Assembly: GCA_037962975.1 (NCBI GenBank)
Contig: JAYKXN010000072.1
Span: 1-64,000, forward strand
DNA length: 64,000 nucleotides
From: Clitoria ternatea
Lineage: Eukaryota; Streptophyta; Magnoliopsida; Fabales; Fabaceae
Direction of reading: 5' to 3'
This document shows positions 49,247-62,158 of the stretch, in pieces (positions within the stretch are counted from its first letter, which is position 1; every line of letters begins with the position of its first letter). The notes under the pieces were generated by a model. The model saw only the letters and a program-made list of their open reading frames with translations. It ran no database searches and was not told the DNA's origin. Both the position numbers and the translations under genes were made by a program.

Positions 49247-49405
49247 TAAATTTTATTTATTTTTATCATTTTAATTTCATTTTTATATTGCTAACTTTTT
49301 TCTCTAGACGGGGATTTTATATATGTTAATAAATGAGTTCGTAGCATGTCAATTTTGACTTTTTAGGTCACAGGTCACACTTAAAATGTGAATTCTTGAA
49401 GTTTA
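49247..49405 (+). repeat. Inverted-repeat arm, left (pair 2)
   Basis: Equivalent of 2743-2901 (TCTCTAGACGGGGATTTTA, GTCAATTTTGACTTTTTAGG). Reverse complement of 50027-50188 across about 620 bp. Confidence 0.75.
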
Positions 49406-50026
49406 TGAGTGTTTATCATACCCTAAATCCTAAACCATACATTATAGAAGTAAAATTAAAATGAATAAAAAATAAAACTAGCATCTTTTCCAGTATTATC
49501 TTCATCTCAATCATAAACTTGTGTTTTTTTTGTTACCACAAGATGGGAGCGCAACGACATGAAGCACTTTTTGAGGATACAAAACCTGTTAAAAATGCTT
49601 GTGCTAGGAGTGCTTATTAATTTAAAGAGATCTTGTGAGTGTGTCCACCAAAGGTGATTAAGTACAAATTCTAAAAGTAATAAAGTTAATGAACCAACTA
49701 GTGTTTATTGTAAAAAAAAGTGTTGAGACAATAGTCCCTTAAAATAGGATTCCTTGATAAATAATAAAATATTTATTGAGTAAAAAATAATTACAAAAAT
49801 CAATAAAAAGATTAGATTTCAATAAAAGTCATCATTATTAATTAAGTATACTTTAATTTAATTAAGATATATATAAAGAACCATCTAATAGTATTGAATT
49901 TGTTATTATTATTATTATTATTTTTAAGCCAATACTAAATTGTTATACCAAATTACATATGAAGATTATGAGGTGGCTTTATATATCAGAGTGAAATGTG
50001 TCACACATAGATGTTGTTAGAAGCCT

Positions 50027-50188
50027 TAGACTTCAAGAATTCATATTTTAAGTGTGACCTGTGACCTAAAAAGTCAAAATTGACATTCTACGAACTCAAT
50101 TATTAACATATATAAAATCCCCGTCTAGAGAAAAAAAGTTAGCAATATAGAAATAAAATTAAAATAATAAAAATAAATAAAATTATCA
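50027..50188 (-). repeat. Inverted-repeat arm, right (pair 2)
   Basis: Equivalent of 3514-3674 (GTGACCTGTGACCTAAAAAG, CCCCGTCTAGAGAAAAAAAG). Confidence 0.75.
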
Positions 50189-52639
50189 TTCTTTATTGCA
50201 TCTTAACTATGTATTCATCATATGAAACATAAACTTGTTTCTTTTTCATAAGATGGGAGTGTAACAACCTCGAGTACTTCCAGAATATATATAACATATT
50301 GAAAATGCTTGTGATAGGAATCTTTTGATTGAAGGAGATGTTGTATATGTCTTCACAAAAGACAATCCAAGTGTAAATTTTGAAAATAATGAAGTTAGTA
50401 AACCAACTTGTGTTTATTTTAAAAAGAAAAAGTTAAGAACACAATCCCTTAAGATAGGACTATATAATGAAATGATAAAATAAGAGAAAATAATTCAAAA
50501 TTACCGAAGGAAGAACGTTTCTAATAAAGTCATCATCATTGTTTACACTTTGATTTTATTAAGTTATGTATAAAGAACCACCTAATAATGCTTAACTGTA
50601 TATTATTAAATCAAAATTATCATTATTGTGTATGTTTTAATTTAATAAGGATATATATAAAGAAGTATCTAATAATGGTTAGTTTTTTCTTTTCTTTAAA
50701 CAAATACTCAACGCTTATATCAAACAACATACGAAGATTACAAGGGTGGTCTTACATATGTGACTTAGATATCACACTCGTCAAGGTTATTATAAACTGT
50801 TAAAAGAATTTATTATCGTGATCAACAACGGATATTATGTAATTCACTTATAACAAAAAAAGATCACATGAGAATGGTACAATTTTATTTAATAACTTCA
50901 AACATTGATATATCTTTCATTATTTTTCATTATGGTAACATGTTTTAGAATATTTAAAATTTAAATCAATGATAATTATTATATATATTAATAAGTATTA
51001 TATATATTAAAGATATTTAATATTACATAATAATATTTAACATACTTATGACCTGAGCATGATACTTATATATGATAAATGTTTTCAAATCTTATACATT
51101 TTTATTTGTTAGTTATTTACTAACATACAAATCAAAATCACTTATATATTAAAATCAACCTTTTGTTACTCTGATTAATATGTGTAAATATCACAAACAA
51201 TGACTTACTTATTTTTATGATGTCATTTATCATGACATTTGTCTGAATCTCATCAATCATGACTTTTTTATAAGTAGAGCATATTAGTTATTAGTGTGGA
51301 AACATATATTTTGATACCATCATTGTATTGAAAATTAAAAATCTAGAATGAAATAAATATTTTATAATTTTTTACTTTTATATTTAATTTCTAATTTTTC
51401 TTCATTTAAATAAAATTTATTTTTTAAAATCAAATGAAGATAAATTTAATAAATCGCCACTTATCAAATTATTTTTATTCATTAAATATATCTTATATTG
51501 AGTGTTCTATTCTATGATTGAGACATCAATAAAAAGGTAACATTCATAAAAAAGTTATATAAAAATTATTAAAATTTAAAATCTTATAATATTCATAAAT
51601 TTATGAAGAAAAAATTATGATGGTAGAAAAGGAACATCTGATATAGAGACATTGTCTTTTTCAAATAAATAAGTAATACTAATACTTATGTCTAATCATA
51701 AGGTTTAAAATATATAAACAAACTATGAAAATTAGATGTCAATAAAATATATGATGAATAAGTTGATAGAAATAACTATCAACTTAAAGAATTCACATTC
51801 TAATTGTGATTTGACATAAAAGATCAAAATTGACATTTTATGAATCCATTCATAAACATAAAATCCTTTTCTATAAAAAATTTAACATTATAGAAGTAAA
51901 ATTAAAATGAATAAAAAAATAAAACTAGCATCTATTCCAGCATGATCTTCATCTTGATCATAAACTTGTGTTTTTTTGTTACCAGAAGATGGGAGTGCAA
52001 TGAGATAAAGCACTTTTTGAGGATACAAAACCTGTTAAAAATACTTGTGCTAGGAGTGCTTATTAATTTAAAGAGATCTTGTGAGTATGTCCACCAATGG
52101 TGATTAAGTATATATTTTGAAAGTAATAAAGTTAATGAACTAACTAGTGTTTATTGTAAAAAAAAGTGTTGAGACAATAATCCCTTAGAATAGGATTACT
52201 TGACAAATAATAAAATATTTATTGAGTAAAAAGTAATTAGAAAAATCAGTGAAAGGATTATATTTAGATAAAAGTCATCGTTATTAATTATGTACACTTT
52301 AATTTATTAAGATATATAAAGAACCATCTAATAGTATTTAATGTATTGTTATTGTTAAACTAATACTAAAATGTTATACCAAATTATATATGAAGATTAT
52401 GGGGTGACTTTAAATATCAGAGTTAAATGTGTCACTTATAGATGTTAGAAGCTAACAAAAGAATTGGTCATCATGGTGGACTTTAAATGTCATGTACTAC
52501 ACTTACACTATGAAAATAAAGAACAGTAAAATTTAACAACCTAAATTGGTGTATGTTTTATTATTTCACTTGATGTTTTTGTTTGATATAGTGTTTAGAA
52601 TACAAGTAAATTATAATCATTTGATAATCCCATTGTGCA

Positions 52640-52675
<36 letters not shown>

Positions 52676-55281
52676 GCGAAAATTTTTGTTATTACAAAAA
52701 ATAAGACATGACATATTTAAGAGGCATATACGTACAGAGAAGACATATACTACCAAAATCTAAATTTTATCTTAAAGTAAAAAACGTTAAATATGGTTAT
52801 ATTAATAAATAACTTAAACATATTTAGACATATCAGTTATATTAGATTTCTAAAAAGTCACAATATCTTTAGTCTTCTATCTAATAATAGGAGTCAAAAA
52901 ATGTATGATGATAGCAGCAAACATTAGTCATAGTCACGGGTTGAGGAAAACTCACATAACTGATTTTAAAATATACATAACACTTCACGTTAATATCTAG
53001 ATAGATTCGGGCTGATTTAATTTGAGGACATTGAGTAACATATTATTTAATAAGTGGCTACATTTTATCATGACTGATTAAACTAATTTCAAGTGAGGTT
53101 TCTCAAATAAATACACAATATATGTTTGGTATCCTTTGAGTTATTTAATGTTGCTATGGGTCTGTATGCATGGCTTAATACAGACAAAAGTTTGCACCCT
53201 AAAAAATAAAGAGAAAATATGGCGTCACATAAAGTAAATCTAAAGGCTGAGAATCATGAACTTATTATCTTTATACATATAAAGATTAATTGGAAAGAGA
53301 AAATGTATATTGAAAATACTTTTTATTTTTTAAATTATATAACAATACCAAATTATGAATTGACATCCAACTTCTAAGATCTTTTATATTTCTTTTGAAA
53401 AATATAACTCATATAGTTGAATCAACCTTTCTTAATGTTATAAACATGTGTAAATATCCCAAATAATGACTTATTTACGTTCATGATGTCATTTCTCATG
53501 ACATTTGTTTAAATCTCTCCAATCATGACTTTTTTATGTGTAGAACATATTAGTTGTTAGTATGGAAACATATATTTTGATACCATCATAGTAGTTAAAG
53601 TTTAAAAATCTTGAATTGAATAATTATTTAATAATTTTTTACTTTTATATATCATTTATCATTTTTCTTCATTTAAATAAAAAATATTTTTTTAAAATCA
53701 AATAAAGATAAATTTAATAATCGTCACTTCTCAAATTATTTTTATTCATTAAATATATGTTATATTTAGTGTTCTATGCTATGATTGAGGCATCAATAAA
53801 AATATAATATTCATCAAAAAGGAACATTTTATATAGAGGGACGTTATTTTTTTCAAATAAATAAGTAATACTAATACTTGTGTATAATCATAAGGTTTAA
53901 AATATATAAACAAACTATGAAAATTAGATGTCAATAAAATATATGATGAATAAGTTGATAGAAACAACTATCAACTTAAAGAATTCATATTCTAATTGTG
54001 ATTTGACATAAAAGATCAAAATTGACATTTTAAACCAGTTGAAAATTGACATAAAAATTCACAAACTTATTTTTTTGTTACCACAAGATGGGTGTGTAGT
54101 GACCCAAAGCACTTTTGAGGATACAAAATCAGTTGAAAATGTTTTGTGCTAGGAGTGCTTTAATTTAAAGAGATCTTATGAGTGTGTCCACCAAAGGTGA
54201 TGAAGTATAAATTCTAAAAGTAATAAAGTTAATGATCTAACTTGTGTTTATTATAAAAAAAAAGTGTTGAGATAAGAATTCCTTAGAATAGGATTACTTG
54301 GAAAATAATAAAATATTTATAGAGTAAAAAATTATTACAAAAATCAATGAAAGGATTAGATTTTAATAAAAGTCATCATTATTAATTATGTACACTTTAA
54401 TTTGAATAAGATATATATATAAAAACCATCTAATAGTATTTAATTTGTTATTATTATTATTAAACCAATACTAAAATATTATACCAAATTACATATGAAG
54501 ATTTTAGGGTGGCTTTAAATATCAGAATTAAATGTGTCACTCATAGATGTTGTTAGAAGCCAACAAAAGAATTTGTCTCCATAGTGGACTTTAAATGCGA
54601 TGTACAACACTTACACCATTAAAATAAAGAATAGTAAAATTTAACATCCTAAATTAGTGTATATTTTATTATTTTACTTGATGTTAATGTTTGTTATAAT
54701 CATTTGAGAATATATATCCATTGTGCATATCACTACAACAAAAAGGAAATTTAGCGGCGGTTATTTTGGAATATAGCGGCGGTTTAAACCGCCGCAACCG
54801 CTGGAATAACTGCCACTAACAGTTTAACCACAGGGTAAACCGCCATTATGATTTTATCTGCAGTTACAACCGCCGCAAAAAATAAAAGCCATTTAGATAC
54901 CGCTTAAACCGTCACTAAAAGTGTCAATATTTTCAAAAAAATAGGTTTTCCTTAATTATAACAAATTATTTTTTATATCCACTAATTTTTAAAAGTCAGA
55001 TTTTACCTTTTTTATAACATTGTTTTTACCCGTTAATGTTTTTAATGTGACAATTATAGATTATATTTTATATATTAATTGATATTTATATTTTAAAAAT
55101 AAATTTTAATATACAAATTAATTTGATTATCAACATATAAATAGAAAAAAGTAAATTTCTAAAAATATAATTATGAGATCAATTTATAGTCAACTATAAT
55201 TATATTAATAACAAAATCAATATAGGTCTTAACCAGTTACACATCATTTATAGTAAAAGTTAAACAATCATCTACAAACTC

Positions 55282-55302
55282 ATATATATATATATATATA
55301 TA
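55282..55302. repeat. (AT)n microsatellite inside CACTA family 2
   Basis: About ten AT units between ACAAACTC and AGTCAAATAAAAC; not the satellite tract. Confidence 0.85.
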
Positions 55303-55323
55303 GTCAAATAAAACATAAAGAAG

Positions 55324-55380
55324 CTAAGGCTGAACACTAGCCGAGGAAGAGGGCCTGGCTTGTGCAGGTGATCCTTCATC
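55324..55380 (-). pseudogene. Possible terminal exon (19 codons)
   Basis: On the minus strand an acceptor-like TTTAATTTCAG precedes DEGSPAQARPSSSASVQP and a TAG stop. The GC content is clearly above the surroundings. It could be the last exon of the element's own gene or of a captured gene; the protein is not recognised. It is missing from the shorter copy. Confidence 0.4.
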
Positions 55381-56666
55381 CTGAAATTAAAATAAATAAA
55401 ATATAAATTATTGTTATGTATTAAAAATATAGAAATTTAATCTATAGCAAATGGAACCTATATTAAGTGGCAAGTCATATATAAATACCCAACAACCTGT
55501 AAATTATTTTATTAAAATTTATGTAAGGATATCCACTATAATAGATTTCATTATTATCTATGAATATTCAAAAGTTTGATGAATATCTATTTCATTAATA
55601 TGAATAGGATACAAAATAAATTTTTTTCTTTAGATATAAATGATAAATAGTTACTATTTACAATTATGAATATCCATTTAGATTTCTGATCTTATTATTA
55701 ATTAGACTACATAATTTTAGAAAAAGGATAAAGAAAATTGGAGGACTAATTAATAAAGTTATTTATAAAAAACTACAATCATATAGTATAAGAGGGGACT
55801 AGAAAACCAAATAAATCATATATCAAATTAGTTTGTAACAAACTAAAATATTTATTAAATTAGAAATTTTGTATGACGTAGAAAGTAGTTAAGAAATTAA
55901 GAAGAGGAAGTTTTAGTGATATTTTAAAATAAAAGTTTAAAGGCATTAGTTAGGTTGTTAGCAGTTTCCATTAAATAAAAACATGTTTGTGGATGGTGAA
56001 ATCATGGAATCCAAACTAGAAATGGAATCCTAAGTGCTGCTGCCTATCTGCGTTTAATAGATCCAATTCAAAATTCTAAAAGCTACGAATCCCTCTGCTA
56101 GCCTAGTGGATCACCACCAACACTCAACCGTTCGTCAAAAGTTATTCGAACCCTTTATTTATTTTTTATGTATCTTACCTTTGCATGTTAAGGGTAATAA
56201 AAAGATTTCTATCAAATTTTAATTCTATAACAATGATAAGAGTTTTATGATCTAACTTTTAAAGAAGTAATATTATATGTGATGTTATATACAAATGTTA
56301 AATACTAAATATGTTTTTAGTCTAAAATTTGATTTTAATTTCTATATTTTAAAATATTGGTTTAAGTTCTTGTGTTTTGTAAATAATGGTTTACACATTG
56401 TCTGAGGCAAACATATTCATATCAAACCAAGGAAAATGAATTGAAGGCTGTGATTCATAACAGAATTGTTTCAAAAATCAAAATCAAGGACCAGCATTAT
56501 TTGATCTCAAGCTTGAAGAGAAAAATGTATGATATTTCCTAGGATCAGCCAAGTCCAGCACACCAAATTACTAACCACAGATTAATTATAGCTGAACACA
56601 TGAAATGAAAGAGAAAGAAACAAGTATTCGTCATATGAACTCACAATCAAATAAGCACTTGATTAC

Positions 56667-57477
56667 CTTGGCTTCAGAGCTTGTAAAATGTATTCAGAAG
56701 CATTTATAGGAAGGGTATGAAGCATCTCATATATGCCACTCCCAATGAGTTCCCTAATTGCAAAGACAAAACAAAACAAATTAAATAGAAGTTTGACAGC
56801 ATGGATACTACAAGAATATGTATTGACTATTGCTTACAAACTAAACAATAAAACAAAAACTAGCCACTGACTATATATGCACAAGTTTATAGAAAATTAT
56901 TTTTTCTTTCTCTAAAACTTAGAATTCATTGAAAAAGTAATTCAGCAAAAAGGTAAGTTAGTGGAGTAAAAGCACAGGGGCCAGATCCAGGTAACATGCT
57001 GCTTTCCCTCTCGAAAGAGTTATAGTCTGCATCTCAAAAGTTAGTGGAATCATTTAGTGTCTTTGTTGCACCCTCTGTTTACACACGAAGTTTCAGACTT
57101 TCCCTCTCAATTACTTTTTCAACATCAAAACGCAAGCTGTTGTTTCTACAAAGTAAAGCCATGGTATTCAGAGATACAAAAATGATGTTACCAAGTTCAA
57201 ATGCAGCACAGCCAGAAGAATCCAATCCTGGTAATTTATGAGTGATCCAATCAACTTTGCTTGCATCAAGATTACTGCATTCTCCAATATCCCTATCACC
57301 AAGAACAACACATCAAATGGAAGACCAACAAAAGGGCCTAGCACTTTGTAAAACTGTTGTAGCATGAGCATCCATTTGCTCTTTGTTAACTCTGACCCTT
57401 TTGCAGAAACATCTCCCAAGACAAGAAGCAAGTCAGGCCTCAAACTCTCAAAAGATTTCTGGGCAGTTGGTGCATCA
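56667..57477 (-). pseudogene. Captured metallophosphoesterase gene fragment (MPPE1/PGAP5-like)
   Basis: The first exon starts at 57477 after an AG acceptor and reads DAPTAQKSFESLRPDLLLVL, GDVSAKGSELTKSKW, FYKVLGPFVGLPF. A frameshift lies near 57315. The next frame gives GDRDIGECSNLDASKVDWI, LDSSGCAAFELGN and LRFDVEKVIERES, then a TAA stop, with later remnants (SSMLPGSGPVLLLH) near 56970-57010. A further exon at 56667-56753 has AG and GT borders and reads GSGIYEMLHTLPINASEYIL QALKP. This order and the GD motifs fit plant calcineurin-like metallophosphoesterases related to MPPE1/PGAP5/Cdc1, which act on GPI-anchored proteins in other organisms. The frameshift, stops and missing ends make it non-functional. 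Introns are kept, so capture was from DNA. Confidence 0.75.
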
Positions 57478-57914
57478 CTAAATTAAAAAGAGTCAAGAGA
57501 ATGAAACTCAAATATGAATGTCAATGTTCACATTCACCAATTAAGTAAATCAAAATTCTAAGCTAGCATGAGGCTTGCCACTACAAACATACAAGCCACA
57601 TGAACTAAGCACTACCTAAAGTCCTATAGAAAAAGGTTCAACTTAGGACTACCATAGTCTATAATCCAATATTACACTTACCTCCTGATTACCAAATACA
57701 AGAAAATTAAGCAAATAAACAAAATAAAGAAGTTCTTATTATATGAGCCATCATTTTTCCTCCCAGGCAATATTTTTAAGTTCAATTAAACCCACAAATT
57801 AATCTTCGAAATTGTATCAGTGAAATATTCACCTTCCTAAATTTCTAAAAAACACATGTTAATCCACGATTCATTTTAGCCATTCTCTACTTTATTTTTA
57901 TAGTTGTTCCTCCA

Positions 57915-58560
57915 GCAAAAGTACCCGTTGAACAAGAGATAAAGAATGATTAGGCTGACCCAAATAGAAACATAGGACTTGTGCTCTCTTTAGAGAAACC
58001 AGATCTCTTGGGAACTATTTTAGAAGCTTCAAAACAAAAAACAAGTTATGTTAATCAAGAGAAATTGAGTACCATATGGATGAATCCTATATCATGGTGC
58101 AGACAAGTACAATTGGTAAGATGTTCTGCAATTTTCCCTAAGCTCCCCTTTTGAGGAAGACCATTTCTAAGTAGCAATAAGCAAAAGATCATCTAACCAT
58201 GTTTGATTCACAATATAAATGAAACCAGATCACAGTATAAATGAAACAAAAATGTTCTCTAATTAGAAAAGTACCTGTTGAACAAGAGATAAAGAACGAT
58301 TAGGCTGACCCAAATAGAAACATAGGACTTGTGCTCTCTTTAGAGAAACTAGATCTCTTGGGAACTATTTTAGAAGCTTCAAAACAAAAAACAAGTTGTG
58401 TTAATCAAGAGAAATTGAGTACCATATGGATGAATCCTATATCATGGTACAGGCAACTACAATTGGTAAAATGTTTTACAATCTTCCCTAAGCTCCCCTT
58501 TTGTGGAAGACCATTTCTAAGTAATAATAAGCAACAGATCATCTAACCATGTTTGATGAT
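57915..58560. repeat. Tandem duplication, period about 350 bp, in CACTA family 2 (long copy)
   Basis: The block starting GTTGAACAAGAGATAAAGAA occurs at about 57928 and 58277. It matches the duplicated block at 33980-34700 of the short copy, so the duplication preceded the copying. On the minus strand each block has an acceptor-like GTTTTGAAG and a donor-like CAACAG/GTACTT; the piece between reads SKIVPKRSGFSKESTSPMFL in one frame. The gene is unrecognised. The open frame 58331-58546 is incidental. Confidence 0.6.
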
Positions 58561-59029
58561 AATACATCAAAATAATACAGGATCAAAGTGTCCTGGGAAA
58601 ACATCAAGTTTGTTGAAGTCAGCAGCCAGCATTTAATTTAGATTTCCTGAACCTAATGCCTTCGGGGATTGGCTTCAGTTTTAGGATTTTTTTTTCTTCT
58701 TCTATAGTGTACAGGTAATGCAGTTGAATCAAAAGATTCATCACTAATCAAAAGATTCATCACTAAAATCATAACAATTTTTTTTAGGAAAAGTTGTATA
58801 GAACTTACATGGAAATGAGAGAGTCACTGCATTAATGTTAATTTTAAATTAGAAAAATTCACTTTTTAATTTCTTGACATGTGTCCTGAGCCACACATAC
58901 AAAAGCCAATCTATTATTTACATTTTATGCCTTTTATTTTTTTCCATATATATTCCTCAGAAGCCTTTTTCAAGAACAAAGTAACTCCACAGAGCAAGAA
59001 GGGATATTGGAAGGTACAAAGATAGCACA

Positions 59030-61950
59030 TGTGAGACGCCCCAAACCCCCATATAAAAATAAGGGAAAATTTTTCGCGTCTTTGAAAATAATAATAATAA
59101 CAATGAATTAAATAATTAGAGTGGTGAAGTATTTTTTACCAAACCCCTGGATCTAAAATAAACCACTCCCATATATGAAGATATGAGAGGGTGTATAACT
59201 TTAAAACAAGATTTTTGTTTAGATAATCAATCACATAATCTTCAACAAGTATAGTTGAAATATACGTTAATTCAAGAAGCACAAATGATTATGAAATGTG
59301 GTTCAAGGATACTTCAATTGATTTCTAAAATTAGGACAAATATATGAATATTTAGTCTTAGAATTTTAATGGGACATGTCACAAATATCACTTATTAGTC
59401 CCAAATTGAAAGTCATAAAAAGTTGGGTTTTAAACCCTCTTAAACTTGAATTTTTCAACGTAGTGGGTTTGGTATTTTATGCCTCATGAGAGTTTGAAAA
59501 CTCCAATTGAGGTAAGACCAATTTTCACACCTCCGTGACTTAATTGTCTACAACTTTCATGAAGAAGTTGGAGGCCAAAAATGTCATTAAGATGCCCAAA
59601 CGGCTCAAAAACAGCAAAGAGCGCTTATCGGGCAATCCTGTTGTAGCTAATCGATTAGCCCAAGTACCTAATCGATTACACATGACTCAGAATACTTATA
59701 ATCGATTACGAATACATATGTAATCGATTATACACATCCCAGAATGCCTCTAATCGATTAGGAACCCATTTGTAATCGATTACGCATGCCAGAATGCAGA
59801 AATTATGCAGAAAATGCATAATTTTGGAACTTCTAACCCCCCTAACTTTTTCATATTAACTCCAAATGCTACCAAATTTTAACCACAACAAATACACATC
59901 ATTTGTGACGTGTGGCCACTGGCCTCACTCAAAAATTCTCAAAAATGAGAAAATTATGCAAATAAATACGTTTTGTCCATTCCTGAGCCTTTTTGAGCAA
60001 TATAGGGGTCTATTCTCAATGGAATTGACCCGCTCCAGTTTCTACAAATCACAAATCATGTATTTAAGCTATTGGAACCATCACACACTATCCAAAACTC
60101 ATAAAACTCATTTTGACCCTATTGGTTCCTTGCTCATGCATGAAAACAACTATACAACGTCTCCAACACACATCCTAAAGGCTATAATTCATGATTCTCA
60201 ACATCCATTCATCCATTGGCTGAGATTTAAACATCACAATAGTATTATATCTTACCAAAGGGAATTAATGAAAATGAGCCATACACACAAGTCTCATTTT
60301 CCTACATGACCCCAAAATCATCATTTACCATATCAAGATTACAAAATTGGGCATATATGCACCATGTACCATATAAAACAAAAACACGCCGGCCAAGGCT
60401 CTCCCATTTCCTTTCTATATTTACCTTCTTCAAACTCAGCCTCCAAGATAGTAGGATTCAAGTCATACCTACATCAACTTTAAAAATGGCAACGGGGAGG
60501 TGAGTAACATAATCCAAATGAGTTAAAGTCATACATTATGATGAAATACATGTATACTTGCACAAATATCATTCATTTTACCACATCATACATTATACAC
60601 AATACATCTTATAATCACAAGTATACATTCATCATAACAATCATTTGGATTGCCATACACACACATGAGGTTAGTATTTCACTCTTTCCCTCATCAATTC
60701 TCATTTATCCGTTGCCACCATGGGCTTTCAACTAGGCATATCTCCAGCTATATGCAAATGCTCTTAAAGCTAATACATATGCACAAGAATTTCTCATCAA
60801 AACAATGCGGATCCGACTGTGGGAAAATATATCATTAAATCAATTGTGGGACAAGCATAGGTGTGCTACTATGCCCCTACTGCAGTAGAAAAATTGTGTA
60901 CACATATATCTCAATTCAAGCATGCTTATATCTTTATAATTTTACTGGTACCAAACCGCTCTCGCCCATCTGTAGCACTAGTCACCCTGTGACTTGCGGA
61001 TCAACATCGTGGCCTCAAATACCACAAGTGCTACGGGCCCCTCCCGAACACACATTGAGAGAGCCGTGTCCCGTCGGACACCGAGGTAAACTCGCTCACC
61101 ATTGAGCCGCCCGCCCACTGGGCCTGCTACATAGGGTGCCTCGTCACCAAACTATGGACAGCTTCGTGACTCATACACCAAGTCACAGGGGAAAATCATA
61201 ATACGCTCGTGCACTGAGCCGCCCTCCCACTGGGCCTGCCTAGTGGAACCCCCTAATATTCCACATCGACAGCTATGATATGCCATGGATGCAATGCAAA
61301 TGCAATTTTAATGCATCCTCACACTGCGCATCCTAGATGCCGCTCCACATTCAATCATTCATCACCACCACTTGGTGGATTTCAATATTCCCATCATTCT
61401 CATCCAATCCCAATTCTCTTTTGAACTCATTCACATCAATAGTTAGTGGCATACACATTCAATAAATCATACACATAATTTAGGATATTCACATCACAAT
61501 ATTATCCCAACATGATGCCACATAACAATCATTATTCTAAATGCATTCAAATCATAACATTATCACATCATCCATTCAACAGTCATTAACATAATCATAT
61601 ATACATATTTTCACATCACCAATGGATGAAATCATGCATTTAGAAAAGTTACCCCCTCCTACCTCAAGTGAAGTAGTGATCAACACGGTTTGATGATCCC
61701 GCCTCGTCAATGGGGTCACTTCCTACATCATAATACATTATACAATCATTTTTCTACTTACTCATTAAGACTTAAATACTTATATATCAATAAATACTTG
61801 CTGTTTTTATTATTATAACTCTCAAAACTCTTTTATTTCATTTTATCCACCATAACCACCATGGGTTAGGTGCTACCCTTTATTATTATGCATTCAACAA
61901 CCAAACCCTTTCATGGGTCAGACATGTGCGAGGCATATGCATCTTTGGTT
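59030..61950 (-). mobile_element. Long LTR fragment nested in CACTA family 2
   Basis: The left edge is clear: TGTGAGACGCCCC follows GATAGCACA where the short CACTA copy continues GATAGTACATGG. Read on the minus strand, the end GGGGCGTCTCACA and the phrase CGCGAAAAATTTTCCC resemble the 3' end of the solo LTR at 38414-42153, and CGGTTTGGTACCAGTAAAA near 60950 is shared. The right edge is not resolved and no target duplication was found, so it may be truncated. Two near-repeats of GAGCCGCCC-CCCACTGGGCCTGC lie near 61104 and 61215. Open frames such as 59866-60309 show no recognised domain. Confidence 0.6.
59648..59782. repeat. Six TAATCGATTA palindromes in 135 bp
   Basis: Copies at 59648-59657, 59669-59678, 59699-59708, 59721-59730, 59751-59760 and 59773-59782. 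They lie in the LTR fragment, mostly in pairs about 21-22 bp apart, separated by CCAGAATGC-like text. They may be binding sites or stems of hairpins. Confidence 0.85.
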
Positions 61951-62117
61951 GGGTATTAACGGCGATTCAAGTGATACGCAGGCCCAACCGCCTTTATAAT
62001 AATCTATTAGTGGCGGTTAAATAAAATCGCTACTAAAACCGCGGGAACACTCTCAGCGGCGGTGGTTATTATAAAACCGCTGCTATATTCCTACCGCTAA
62101 TTTCTCATTTTCTTGTA

Positions 62118-62120
<3 letters not shown>

Positions 62121-62158
<38 letters not shown>

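Larger units (their letters stand above)
48843..54730 (+). repeat. Satellite monomers
   Basis: Anchors near 49601, 52047 and 54146. Contains inverted-repeat pair 2 (49247-49405 and 50027-50188), a variant monomer with the 71-codon frame at 50588-50803, a (TA)n tract at 52642-52671, and, near 52816-52834, TTTAGACATATCAGTTATATT, which is the Cassandra target site without an insertion. No gene seen. Confidence 0.85.
54731..62120. mobile_element. CACTA family 2 element, both ends present, with nested LTR (7.4 kb)
   Basis: Left end CACTACAACAAAAAGG; right end on the minus strand CACTACAAGAAAATGAG. Both subterminal regions carry repeats of GCGGCGGTT / AACCGCCGC (about 54750-54920 and 61965-62105). 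Flanking triplets TAT and TGT differ by one base, so a 3-bp target duplication is possible but imperfect. The interior holds metallophosphoesterase exons on the minus strand, a 350-bp tandem duplication and a nested long-LTR fragment. No recognisable transposase was found. It is inserted at the satellite (TA)n tract. Confidence 0.82.

Noticed and set aside
59648..59782. A CRISPR-like array (regularly repeated TAATCGATTA)
   Set aside because: Repeats are 10-bp palindromes with uneven spacing in a plant LTR; no cas genes and wrong genome type.
59866..60309. 147-codon open frame in the nested LTR
   Set aside because: No recognisable gag, pol or host domain, and it lies within LTR-like, non-coding sequence on the strand opposite to the LTR.
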